Position numbers and translations under genes: made by a program
Notes under the pieces: model-generated
The model's database searches: none
Seen by the model: only the letters and a program-made list of their open reading frames with translations
What the model was told of the DNA's origin: nothing
Shown here: piece after piece, positions 33,666 to 41,491 of the stretch
Position numbering within the stretch: the first letter of the stretch is position 1
Layout of the letters: every line of letters begins with the position of its first letter
Assembly (NCBI RefSeq): GCF_003336805.1
Contig: NZ_QFWJ01000004.1
Span: 124,001-188,000, forward strand
Reading direction: 5' to 3'
Length of the DNA: 64,000 nt
Source: Marinospirillum perlucidum
GTDB lineage: Bacteria; Pseudomonadota; Gammaproteobacteria; Pseudomonadales; Halomonadaceae

Positions 33666-34796
33666 GTGCCGCGAACTGAATACATGGCAAAAGCGCTACA
33701 GCTAGCGCGCCAGGGGCTTTATACCACCCGTCCCAATCCGAGAGTTGGTTGTGTACTGGTCAAGAATGACCGGATCCTGGGTGCCGGGGCGCATCTCAAG
33801 GCAGGTGAGCCCCATGCTGAAATCCATGCCCTGCGTCAGGCCGGAGCAGAAGCTGCAGGCGCTGATGCCTATGTCACTCTGGAGCCCTGTAGTCACCAGG
33901 GCCGTACGCCGCCCTGTGCTGATGCCTTGATAAAGGCAGGCGTCAAGCGGGTTTTTGTGGGTATGCAGGACCCCAACCCTCAGGTTGCAGGGCGGGGTCT
34001 GGCACGTTTGCAAGCTGCTGGCATTGAGGTGGAATCAGGATTGTTGGAAGAGGCGGCCCAAGCATTGAACCCCGGGTTTATCCGGCGTATGCAAAGCGGG
34101 CGTCCCTGGTTGGTGGCCAAACAGGCGGCCAGTCTGGACGGACGCACGGCCATGGCTTCCGGTGAATCCCAGTGGATTACCGGTCCTGAAGCCAGGGCTG
34201 ATGTGCAGGAATTACGCGCAGCCAGTTGTGCGATTATTACCGGTATTGAAAGCCTGCTGACCGATAACAGTCGTTTGACGGTCAGGGATGAACGCTTCAC
34301 CGGCTTGCCGGGTTTTACCCAGCCGCTGCGGGTGGTGTTGGACTCCCAGTTACGCTGCCCGCCGAGCGCCGAGATTTTTCAGCAGGCGGGTAGTACACTG
34401 GTCGCCACTTTGCAGGCGAGTCGCGATCGTAAGCCAGAAGAGGCGGCAGCCCTGGAAGCGGCCGGGGCCGAACTGATGCTTCTGCCTGCTGCCCCCTGCG
34501 GTCAGCGCCTGGATCTGGAAGCACTGGTCAAGGCACTGGGTGCACGAGAATGCAATCAATTAATGCTGGAAGCTGGCTCCCAACTGACCGGAGCTTTTTT
34601 GCAGCAGGGTTTGATCGATGAACTAAGACTTTATCTGGCTCCACGCTTTTTGGGGTCAGCGGCCCGGGGTTTGCTGGAACTGCCCGGACTGAACAAACTG
34701 GCCGCAGCCCCCGAGCTGGAAGTGACCGAGGTGCGGGCAGTAGGAAAAGACTGGCGTTTTCAGCTTAAACCGCTGAACCAGCCGTCAGCTCAATAA
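33666..34796 (+). CDS. ribD: Bifunctional riboflavin deaminase/reductase RibD
   Basis: Two-step riboflavin enzyme of 376 aa. The N-terminal deaminase has the zinc motifs HAE (50-52) and PCSHQGRTPPC (Cys75 and Cys84). The C-terminal reductase domain (about 145-365) starts at PWLVAKQAASLDG. The start is GTG 33666, with ATG 33684 as an alternative. The next gene is ribB-like 15 nt later; the ribE gene that usually stands between them is absent. Confidence 0.95.
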   Translation: MPRTEYMAKALQLARQGLYTTRPNPRVGCVLVKNDRILGAGAHLKAGEPHAEIHALRQAGAEAAGADAYVTLEPCSHQGRTPPCADALIKAGVKRVFVGMQDPNPQVAGRGLARLQAAGIEVESGLLEEAAQALNPGFIRRMQSGRPWLVAKQAASLDGRTAMASGESQWITGPEARADVQELRAASCAIITGIESLLTDNSRLTVRDERFTGLPGFTQPLRVVLDSQLRCPPSAEIFQQAGSTLVATLQASRDRKPEEAAALEAAGAELMLLPAAPCGQRLDLEALVKALGARECNQLMLEAGSQLTGAFLQQGLIDELRLYLAPRFLGSAARGLLELPGLNKLAAAPELEVTEVRAVGKDWRFQLKPLNQPSAQ

Positions 34797-34811
34797 ATTC
34801 AAGAGAGCATT

Positions 34812-35927
34812 ATGGCTTTAAATACGATTGAAGAGATTATTGAAGATATTCGCCAAGGCAAGATGGTCATCCTGATGGATGATGAAGACCGCGAAAATGA
34901 AGGCGATCTGATTATTGCCTCGGAAAAGGTCCGGGCGGAAGACATCAACTTCATGGCCCGTCATGCTTGTGGCCTGATTTGTATGACCCTGACTTCGGAA
35001 CGCTGTGAGCAGTTGGATCTACCCCTGATGGTGGATAGCAATGGTGCCCAGTTCTCAACCAATTTCACCCTGTCGATCGAAGCGGCCGAAGGGGTCACTA
35101 CCGGTATTTCCGCAGCAGACCGGGCCACCACCGTTCAGGCCGCCGTGGCGCGTAATGCCAAGCCTGAAGACATCGTTCAGCCGGGGCATATCTTCCCGCT
35201 GCGTGCTCAAGCCGGTGGTGTGCTGCAAAGAGCCGGGCATACCGAAGCCGGTTGCGATCTGGCCCATCTGGCTGGTTACGAGCCTTCAGCAGTGATTGTG
35301 GAAATCATGAATGAAGACGGCACCATGGCCCGTCGCCCCGAGCTGGAAGAATTTGCAGCTCGTCACGGTATTAAAATCGGTACCATTGCCGATTTGATTC
35401 ACTATCGGGTGGTGAATGAAACCACCGTCGAGAAGGGTGAGAGCTATACGCTGGATACCGAGCATGGCAGTTTTCAGGTCACCGCCTTCCGTGACAGTGT
35501 ACAAGGCGGCTCCCATCTGGCACTGGTCAAGGGGCAACCACAGCCGGAAAAGCCCACCCTGGTTCGTGTCCACCAGGCGGATACCTGCAAGGATCTGCTG
35601 GATGCCAAGCATCCGCGCAAACCCAGCTGGAGTCTGCGAGGCTCCCTGAAGCGTATCGCCGAGGAAGGCGAAGGCGTTGTGGTGCTGCTTGATAATCAGG
35701 AACCCAGTACGGATCTGGAAAGCCAGCTGAAGCGTTTCCTGGGATTGGAACGGGAAACCAGAACGGCCAATCAGGATGGTGCCGGTACCTATCTGACCAT
35801 AGGCACGGGTGCCCAGATATTGCGCGAAGTCGGCGTGGGCAAGATGCGACTGCTTTCCTCACCGCTTAAATTCGGGGCCCTTTCCGGTTTTGATCTGGAA
35901 ATTGTGGAAACCCTGAGCGCTGAATAA
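34812..35927 (+). CDS. ribBX: RibBX: DHBP synthase with degenerate GTP cyclohydrolase II-like domain
   Basis: The 371-aa protein makes 3,4-dihydroxy-2-butanone-4-phosphate. The N-terminal DHBP synthase is intact (DDEDRENEGD at 23-32, RAGHTEAGCDLA). The C-terminal half lies where GTP cyclohydrolase II would be, but it lacks the zinc CxxxxxxxxxCxC motif and the catalytic segment; it reads VHQADTCKDLLDAK instead. This matches the RibBX form described in Shewanella-type gammaproteobacteria, so a separate ribA should exist elsewhere in the genome. Calling it ribBA would overstate its activity. Confidence 0.88.
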   Translation: MALNTIEEIIEDIRQGKMVILMDDEDRENEGDLIIASEKVRAEDINFMARHACGLICMTLTSERCEQLDLPLMVDSNGAQFSTNFTLSIEAAEGVTTGISAADRATTVQAAVARNAKPEDIVQPGHIFPLRAQAGGVLQRAGHTEAGCDLAHLAGYEPSAVIVEIMNEDGTMARRPELEEFAARHGIKIGTIADLIHYRVVNETTVEKGESYTLDTEHGSFQVTAFRDSVQGGSHLALVKGQPQPEKPTLVRVHQADTCKDLLDAKHPRKPSWSLRGSLKRIAEEGEGVVVLLDNQEPSTDLESQLKRFLGLERETRTANQDGAGTYLTIGTGAQILREVGVGKMRLLSSPLKFGALSGFDLEIVETLSAE

Positions 35928-35953
35928 CTATAGATGACAGACGAGATTAAAAG

Positions 35954-36433
35954 ATGATGCAGGATATTACCCAGACCGAAGGTCAACTTCACGCCGCAGC
36001 AGGACGTTTTGTACTGGTCGTTGGCCGTTTTAACAGCTTTGTGGTGGAAAGTCTGGTGGCTGGTGCCATCGATACCCTCAAGCGCCACGGGATCAGCAGT
36101 GACCAACTGGAAATTGTCCGTGCTCCAGGTGCCTGGGAGCTGCCCCTGGCTGTCAAGCAGGTACTGAAAACCCGTCAGCCTGCTGCCGTGATCGTCTTGG
36201 GTGCCGTGATTCGGGGCGGTACTCCCCACTTTGAATACGTGGCTGGTGAATGCAATTCTGCCCTGGGCCGTCTGATGCTGGACAGCGACGTTCCTATCGC
36301 CAACGGTGTTCTCACCGTGAATTCCATTGAGCAGGCAATCGAGCGTTCCGGTACCAAAATGGGCAACAAGGGTGCTGAAGCAGCTGAAGCGGCTCTGGAG
36401 ATGGTCAATCTGATGAGCGTGCTGGGAGACTGA
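35954..36433 (+). CDS. ribH: 6,7-dimethyl-8-ribityllumazine synthase
   Basis: Lumazine synthase of 159 aa, normal length, forming an icosahedral or pentameric cytoplasmic enzyme. Family features are [15 protein letters not shown] near residues 24-38, the APGAWELP loop, [12 protein letters not shown] and the [12 protein letters not shown] segment. It lies 26 nt after ribBX and 1 nt before nusB, in a continuous operon. Confidence 0.95.
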   Translation: MMQDITQTEGQLHAAAGRFVLVVGRFNSFVVESLVAGAIDTLKRHGISSDQLEIVRAPGAWELPLAVKQVLKTRQPAAVIVLGAVIRGGTPHFEYVAGECNSALGRLMLDSDVPIANGVLTVNSIEQAIERSGTKMGNKGAEAAEAALEMVNLMSVLGD

Positions 36434-36434
36434 A

Positions 36435-36935
36435 ATGGCTTCGGAGAAAAAACGCAAGCCATCCCGTAGTGCCCAGCGGCGTGCAGCCCGTCAGCTGACA
36501 CTGCAGGCTCTTTACCAATGGCAGATTAGCGGCAACAGCATGCATCAGGTGGAAGCCCATATTCGTGCGGCACTACCGGACGATAGCCTGGAAGAGCATG
36601 AGGATATTTCCCAGGTGCTTAAAATTGCCGACCTGGCCTATTTTCACGAAATGGCCCAGGCTATTCCCGAGCAGCTGGATGAGCTGGATGAAGGTTTCGC
36701 CAGTCTGCTGGACCGACGCACCGAAGAGCTGGATCCCATCGAGCTGGCCCTTCTACGTCTGGGCAGCTATGAAATGATTCATCGTATCGATGTTCCCTAC
36801 CGAGTGGTCATCAATGAGGCCGTCGAGCTGGCCAAACGCTTTGGTGGTACGGATAGCCACAAATACATCAACGGCATTCTCGATAAGCTGGCCCAGAAAT
36901 TCCGCAGTGTGGAAGTCAGGGCCAAGCGGTCCTGA
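36435..36935 (+). CDS. nusB: Transcription antitermination factor NusB
   Basis: All-helical RNA-binding protein of 166 aa. With NusE it binds boxA of rRNA leader transcripts to prevent premature termination. SAQRRAARQLTLQALYQWQISG at the N-terminus and LLRLGSYEM ... VINEAVELAKRFGGTDSHKYINGILDKLA are clear family signatures. The ATG begins 1 nt after the ribH stop, so expression is coupled to the rib genes. Confidence 0.96.
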   Translation: MASEKKRKPSRSAQRRAARQLTLQALYQWQISGNSMHQVEAHIRAALPDDSLEEHEDISQVLKIADLAYFHEMAQAIPEQLDELDEGFASLLDRRTEELDPIELALLRLGSYEMIHRIDVPYRVVINEAVELAKRFGGTDSHKYINGILDKLAQKFRSVEVRAKRS

Positions 36936-36963
36936 TCCCGGGCAATTGGAGCGGTAACCGGTT

Positions 36964-37932
36964 ATGGACGAGTTTACTGTCATCAACCGCTTTTTCACCC
37001 ACCTGGGTCCCCGGCTCCCGGAGGTGATCGAGGGTGTCGGCGATGACTGTGCCCTGTTACAGCTACAACCTGGAGAGCTTCTGGCTCTCTCTGTTGATAC
37101 TTCAGTCGAAGGCCGGCACTTTCCCGAAGCGGCCGATCCCTGGGCGCTTGGCTGGCGTTGTCTGGCCGTCGCCTTGTCTGATTTGGCCGCTATGGGAGCC
37201 AGACCTCTGGGTTTTACGCTGAGCCTGACCCTGCCAGAAACCCGCGAAGACTGGCTGAAGGGTTTTAGCCAGGGGCTGGAAACACTGGCAAAGTTGACGC
37301 AGTGTCCTCTGATCGGTGGCGACACCACCCGAGGCCCGCTGTCCCTGGGGGTTCAGGTCCAAGGGGCCGTGGCACCGTCCAGGGTATGGCGGCGCTCAGG
37401 CGCTCGTCCCGGCCAGATATTAACGATCTTGGGTAACCTGGGTTCAGCAGCAGCGGGCCTGGATAGCATGACCCGAAATCCGCAAAGGTTACAGGAACGT
37501 GAAGACTGGGATGCCCTGGAAAAGGCTTATATGCTGCCCTGGCCCCTGACCGCTGAGGCCCAGCGTCTGGCCCAGAATGTCAGCATTTCTGCAGCCATCG
37601 ATGTCTCCGATGGTTTTCTGGCTGATTTACAGCACCTACTGGCTGCTTCAGCTCTGGCCGCCCAGATAGATACCACTCAATTACCCCTGGACTCTCTTCT
37701 GGTTGAGCGTTGGGGGCTGCCTCTGGCTCGGGATGCAGCCCTGCATGCTGGTGACGACTATGCCCTCCTGCTGGTGATGGATGAGGAAGACTTTCCCCTG
37801 GCCCGTAACCTCTGCCCGGATTTGAAACGCGTTGGGCAGCTGGTGCCGGGTGCAGGTATCCGCGATCAGGAAGGTGAGCTCCTGGAGGCGCATGGCTATA
37901 ACCACTTTTCCCTGCAACAGGACAAGGCATGA
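36964..37932 (+). CDS. thiL: Thiamine-monophosphate kinase
   Basis: Cytoplasmic ATP-dependent kinase of 322 aa that turns thiamine phosphate into thiamine pyrophosphate. It has VGDDCALL near residue 25, the magnesium/ATP motif LSVDTSVEGRHF, GGDTTRG, and AAIDVSDGFLADLQHL. The gene overlaps pgpA by 4 nt (ATGA). The nusB-thiL-pgpA order is standard for gammaproteobacteria. Confidence 0.95.
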   Translation: MDEFTVINRFFTHLGPRLPEVIEGVGDDCALLQLQPGELLALSVDTSVEGRHFPEAADPWALGWRCLAVALSDLAAMGARPLGFTLSLTLPETREDWLKGFSQGLETLAKLTQCPLIGGDTTRGPLSLGVQVQGAVAPSRVWRRSGARPGQILTILGNLGSAAAGLDSMTRNPQRLQEREDWDALEKAYMLPWPLTAEAQRLAQNVSISAAIDVSDGFLADLQHLLAASALAAQIDTTQLPLDSLLVERWGLPLARDAALHAGDDYALLLVMDEEDFPLARNLCPDLKRVGQLVPGAGIRDQEGELLEAHGYNHFSLQQDKA

Positions 37933-38411
37933 ATAAAGCCCCGGCCAGTGTCTGGCAAAATCCGATTCATTTTTTCGCCTTTGGTCTGGGAAGCGGTGCC
38001 TCGCCCTGGGCCCCGGGTACGGTAGGTACTCTGGCCGCCGTACCCCTGTATTTTATAATGGCCGGTCTTTCCCTGCCCTTTTATATCTTGGTGCTAGTGG
38101 TCACTTTTGTCATCGGTTGCTGGCTGTGTGAAAGAACGTCTGAAGACTTGGGTGTTCATGATCATAGCGGCATCGTCTGGGATGAATTTGTCGGCTACTG
38201 GTTAACCATGCTGGCCTTGCCGGTTTCCTGGCAATGGGCCCTGGCGGGATTTGTCGTCTTTCGTTTCTTTGACATTATTAAACCCTGGCCGATTCGTTGG
38301 GCCGACCGGCGTGTGGCCGGTGGTTTCGGGATCATGCTGGATGATGTGCTGGCTGCAGTCTATGCCGGTGGCTGCCTGCATTTGGCGAAATTTTTTATAG
38401 ATTCCCTCTAG
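37929..38411 (+). CDS. pgpA: Phosphatidylglycerophosphatase A
   Basis: Inner-membrane lipid phosphatase of 160 aa that dephosphorylates phosphatidylglycerol phosphate. Signatures are GSGASPWAPGTVGTLAAVPL in the N-terminal part, WDEFVGYW, and FRFFDIIKPWPI, with four hydrophobic segments. It is translationally coupled to thiL. Confidence 0.93.
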   Translation: MNKAPASVWQNPIHFFAFGLGSGASPWAPGTVGTLAAVPLYFIMAGLSLPFYILVLVVTFVIGCWLCERTSEDLGVHDHSGIVWDEFVGYWLTMLALPVSWQWALAGFVVFRFFDIIKPWPIRWADRRVAGGFGIMLDDVLAAVYAGGCLHLAKFFIDSL

Positions 38412-38441
38412 CCGCACCGGGTATCTACAAGGAGAGCTTCA

Positions 38442-39683
38442 ATGAAAAAATGGTTGTTGAGTGGCAGTCTGCTGCTGGTGATTCTTCTGGTCATCATGAC
38501 TGTAGCCACGGGGCGGGTTTTTGAGCAGCAGCTGGAAAAAGCCGTGGCTCAAGTAGCTTCCAGTCCAGGCTATACCCTGGTTAGCCAGGATATCCGCGGT
38601 GGTTTGCTGGGTAGTGAAGCCGACCTTGAGCTGGCTTTCCAACTGGATGCGCGTACCCAAGTCCTGATTTCCACCCTTCTGGTATCCAGTTACCGGCCAG
38701 GCTGGACGACCTTCCAGGGCGGCATGGATATGCAGGTGATCTGGGATGACCAGGAACCCCTGGATTTTCTGGAGTCTGTGGGTTTGGAAGAATTGCCTTT
38801 TTCCGGCCAGGCCGACTGGAGTAAAGCCAGCTACCGCCTAGAGGTCGACGAGCTGAAAAGCGAGGATTCCGATCTGACCCTTCACATGCAAGAGGCCGAA
38901 CTGGCCGGCAGCTATCACTATAATGGTGAACAGGATGGCCAATTGCAGATGGAGCGTCTGGCATTTACTTCACCCCGGGCTGATGATTTGGAAATCCTGG
39001 ATCTTGAAGCGGTATGGCAGAATACAGGGGGCTATCCCTGGGGCGAGGGCGAAATGCAAGTGCATGCGACTGAAATTACCTACCAGTCTCCTCTGGGTCG
39101 GGTGCAGTTGCAGCAGCCTCAATTAGATTATGCGATCCAGCTTACTGAAGAAGCTCTGGATCTATCCATGCAGCTGGATACGGGTGAGATAACCTCTTCA
39201 GGGCGCCCTCTGGGACAAGTGGACATTACTTTTCACACGGAAAACCTGAACGGTGAGGCGGCCTTGGAGTTGGCGGAGCACTTCAATCAGGATATTGACT
39301 GGAACCAGGCTGATGCGGCGGCCATGCAGCCAGCCAGAGATGCCGCTAGCCGTCTTTTATCTGGATCACCCAAGCTGGTACTGGATCAATTGGCAGTGGA
39401 ACTACAGGCTCCGTTTCCTATCCAGCAGATGGCAGAAGGTGAGTTGAAGTTTGATGGACGCAACCTGCCCACCGATTATCTGGCACGTTTATCCGCTGGC
39501 GAGTTGCCCCCTGAGGATTTTGCCAGTCGGGTTTCCTTGCAATTGCTGATGGATGAGGTTGATCCTAACTTGATGCGTCTGGTCGGTTTGCCTACTTCTT
39601 TGCTGGATGAAGAAGCAGACCAGCAGATGCTGAGCTGGGAAAAGGGGCAGCTGCGACTCAATGATCAGCCTCTGCCCTTCTGA
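38442..39683 (+). CDS. DUF945 family protein (YdgA-like)
   Basis: Protein of 413 aa with an N-terminal signal anchor (about 3-22) followed by a long beta-rich periplasmic domain full of short amphipathic strands. GRVFEQQLEKAV after the anchor is typical of DUF945/YdgA. Family function is not established. AGGAGAG precedes the start. It follows pgpA by 30 nt and could be read through from the rib operon, and it ends at a clear terminator. Confidence 0.8.
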   Translation: MKKWLLSGSLLLVILLVIMTVATGRVFEQQLEKAVAQVASSPGYTLVSQDIRGGLLGSEADLELAFQLDARTQVLISTLLVSSYRPGWTTFQGGMDMQVIWDDQEPLDFLESVGLEELPFSGQADWSKASYRLEVDELKSEDSDLTLHMQEAELAGSYHYNGEQDGQLQMERLAFTSPRADDLEILDLEAVWQNTGGYPWGEGEMQVHATEITYQSPLGRVQLQQPQLDYAIQLTEEALDLSMQLDTGEITSSGRPLGQVDITFHTENLNGEAALELAEHFNQDIDWNQADAAAMQPARDAASRLLSGSPKLVLDQLAVELQAPFPIQQMAEGELKFDGRNLPTDYLARLSAGELPPEDFASRVSLQLLMDEVDPNLMRLVGLPTSLLDEEADQQMLSWEKGQLRLNDQPLPF

Positions 39684-39700
39684 ATTTCTAGGTGGCATGC

Positions 39701-39731
39701 AGGAAGCCGCAGTCTGGCGGCTTCCTCTTTA
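39701..39731. terminator. Bidirectional terminator between DUF945 gene and the PA3496-like gene
   Basis: A 10-bp stem, AGGAAGCCGC/GCGGCTTCCT, with a 6-nt loop, followed by TCTTT on the plus strand. It lies between convergent genes. Confidence 0.8.
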
Positions 39732-39732
39732 A

Positions 39733-39942
39733 TCAATCCTCGTCAAAATCAAAATCATCATCAAGCTGTTTTTTCAGCTGGCGTTCTTCCAGCAAGGCTT
39801 CGATCATCCGACGCTTGGCAATGGGTGAACCATCGCGATTGGTCAGGCTGTCTTTACCTAAAAGTTCCAGCTCGTAGTCATCATCATTGACGGCTACATC
39901 AAAATCATCATTGTCTTCGTAAGCGGCTTCTTCACGACCCAT
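39733..39942 (-). CDS. PA3496-family small acidic protein
   Basis: Protein of 69 aa, strongly acidic at both ends (DDFDVAVNDDDYE at the start, DDDFDFDED at the end). Its central helix SPIAKRRMIEALLEERQLKKQL matches the PA3496 family, annotated elsewhere as putative envelope integrity proteins. The evidence for function in that family is thin, and nothing more can be read here. It forms a single-gene minus-strand unit. Confidence 0.7.
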   Translation of the reverse strand: MGREEAAYEDNDDFDVAVNDDDYELELLGKDSLTNRDGSPIAKRRMIEALLEERQLKKQLDDDFDFDED

Positions 39943-40016
39943 GGTTCAGTCTACTCCAGTTGTTGGCCACAACTTGCTATATAGGACTTTTCATGGGGCT
40001 TGACAAGCAAAATTTT

Positions 40017-40433
40017 TTATTTTTTGTTCTGGGCTGCCTGGCGCAGTTCAACCAGTTCAGTGACATCCTTTTGTACGCCGATATAGTAGGTTAGCTGATC
40101 CTGATCGTTATATACCGGTGTAATGGACAATTCGTTCCAGAAAAGACTGCCATCCTTGCGGTAATTACGCAGGGTTTCCCGGCAAGGGCGGCCTTCCTTG
40201 ATGGCTTGACGGATCTGATCCAGCGCGGGCTGGTCACGATCATCGCCCTGTAAAAAACGGCAATCCTGATAGAGGATTTCATCAGCGGAATAACCGGTCA
40301 GTTTTTCAAACCCTTTATTGACGTAAATAAGGATGTTTTCATCCCCTTCCTGTTCGGCGATCACGATGCCATCTTCCGATTCATTGACGACCAGTTCGAG
40401 CAGGTCGGGGCTGATCAAAGGCTTGGCTTTCAT
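40017..40433 (-). CDS. Short LOV-domain blue-light photoreceptor (SB1-LOV type)
   Basis: Cytoplasmic LOV protein of 138 aa with no fused effector. The flavin-adduct Cys58 sits in YQDCRFLQGDDRDQ. NYRKDGSLFWNELSITPV and YYIGVQKDVTE complete a canonical FMN-binding LOV core, with short helical caps at both ends. The whole length is close to the Pseudomonas SB1/SB2-LOV proteins, dimeric photoreceptors whose signalling partner is poorly known. The canonical GxNCRFLQ has D instead of N, as in the SB1 type. It lies just downstream of the NsrR-like gene but after that gene's terminator. Confidence 0.9.
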   Translation of the reverse strand: MKAKPLISPDLLELVVNESEDGIVIAEQEGDENILIYVNKGFEKLTGYSADEILYQDCRFLQGDDRDQPALDQIRQAIKEGRPCRETLRNYRKDGSLFWNELSITPVYNDQDQLTYYIGVQKDVTELVELRQAAQNKK

Positions 40434-40522
40434 AGTTTTCCTTAAGCAAGATTCAGGCGAGGTAATAGCAGAACTATGCAGGGTGGTCGGTAAAAATTCA
40501 AATGCCTTTTAAAGGCGGATGC

Positions 40523-40554
40523 AAAAAGGGAGCTGTAGTCAGTCTACAGCTCCC
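40523..40554 (-). terminator. Terminator of the nsrR-like gene
   Basis: An 11-bp stem, GGGAGCTGTAG/CTACAGCTCCC, with a 5-nt loop. Read on the minus strand it is followed by TTTTTGC. Confidence 0.88.
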
Positions 40555-40579
40555 TCGGGATATTACGCTGTCCTACAGA

Positions 40580-41047
40580 TCAGGAGACGGCCATGACCTG
40601 TAGAGGCAATTCCTCGTCGGCATCCAGCCCTAGCAGGCTGCGAAGATCGGCAGGATTTTTCAGCAGATCCTGCAGGGTGTATTCGTAGAGAACACCGAGA
40701 AAAGCTTCCTGGGCTTTTTGAATAGCAGGCTTGAGCTCACAGGCACCGGTAATGGGGCAGGTCAACTTCTGACAGTCAACCACCTCCAGGGTGGTTTCAA
40801 AATCCTTGACCAGAACACCCAGGTTGACCGAAGCGGCTTCTCGCTCCAGTCGCAGGCCACCGTATTTGCCGCGAACAGTCTGGATATATTCCATCTGTCC
40901 CAGTTTGTGGACAATTTTCATCAAATGGTTACGCGAAATATCAAAATGCTCTGCGATGTCGCTGATGGTGACAAGACTGTCATCCTGTTGGATGCCCAGA
41001 AACATCATCACGCGTATGGCATAGTCAGTTTGTCGGGTTAACTGCAT
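40580..41047 (-). CDS. nsrR: Rrf2-family regulator, NsrR-type
   Basis: DNA-binding iron-sulfur regulator of 155 aa. The N-terminal winged helix (about 1-65; TDYAIRVMMF, SRNHLMKIVHKLGQM, VRGKYGGLRL) is followed by the cluster cysteines Cys92, Cys97 and Cys103 (CQKLTCPITGAC). Their positions match E. coli NsrR within one residue. NsrR loses repression when nitric oxide attacks its cluster. IscR is an alternative but has a different Cys spacing. No typical NO-detoxification gene is adjacent. Confidence 0.85.
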   Translation of the reverse strand: MQLTRQTDYAIRVMMFLGIQQDDSLVTISDIAEHFDISRNHLMKIVHKLGQMEYIQTVRGKYGGLRLEREAASVNLGVLVKDFETTLEVVDCQKLTCPITGACELKPAIQKAQEAFLGVLYEYTLQDLLKNPADLRSLLGLDADEELPLQVMAVS

Positions 41048-41196
41048 TCTATTTCCTCCGTGGATTACACAGACCCAGAACTCTGGTTCCCTGATTAATG
41101 ATCGTTAACTGCCCGAATTCCGAGACTAATTCAATACTAGCAGGAAAGCTTCTTAAAGATGTGAGCTTTTGCAAGCATTTGGTACCTGGTTTTTAA

Positions 41197-41244
41197 CCGG
41201 ATGTTAATTGGCATCTAAGTCGGTAGTTTCTGGTTAACATCCGG
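41197..41244. repeat. Inverted repeat and palindrome upstream of nsrR
   Basis: CCGGATGTTAA (41197-41207) is the exact reverse complement of TTAACATCCGG (41234-41244), with a 26-nt loop. Overlapping it is an imperfect palindrome GATGTTAATTGGCATC (41200-41215). It could be an operator for the NsrR-like protein or a terminator for the minus-strand gene ending at 41256. Confidence 0.45.
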
Positions 41245-41255
41245 CAAGTGGTTGG

Positions 41256-41477
41256 TTAGTCGCTGTACTCGGAAGCGCGCAAAGATTTGGCAAAGCTTTC
41301 CAGTTTGCTAGCCTGCAATTCTCGTTCTTTATTGACCGAGGTGGCGATTGCCAGCTCGATCAACATTTCCAGCTCTTCAAAGTGCTTGGCACCGACATGT
41401 TCGCGGCCGCTTTGGCTGAGTTTGTCACGGAAGGCAGCAACCACCCGCTGTGCATGTTCACTGTGTTCTCCCGCCAT
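41256..41477 (-). CDS. Small helical protein downstream of PPK2
   Basis: Protein of 73 aa predicted to be almost entirely helical (EHAQRVVAAFRDKLSQ, EELEMLIELAIATSVNKERE), with a charged surface. No family is recognised. It starts 14 nt after the PPK2 stop on the same strand, so the two are probably cotranscribed. A regulatory partner of PPK2 or a stress protein is only a guess. Confidence 0.6.
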   Translation of the reverse strand: MAGEHSEHAQRVVAAFRDKLSQSGREHVGAKHFEELEMLIELAIATSVNKERELQASKLESFAKSLRASEYSD

Positions 41478-41491
41478 GGTTCTTCCTTTGA

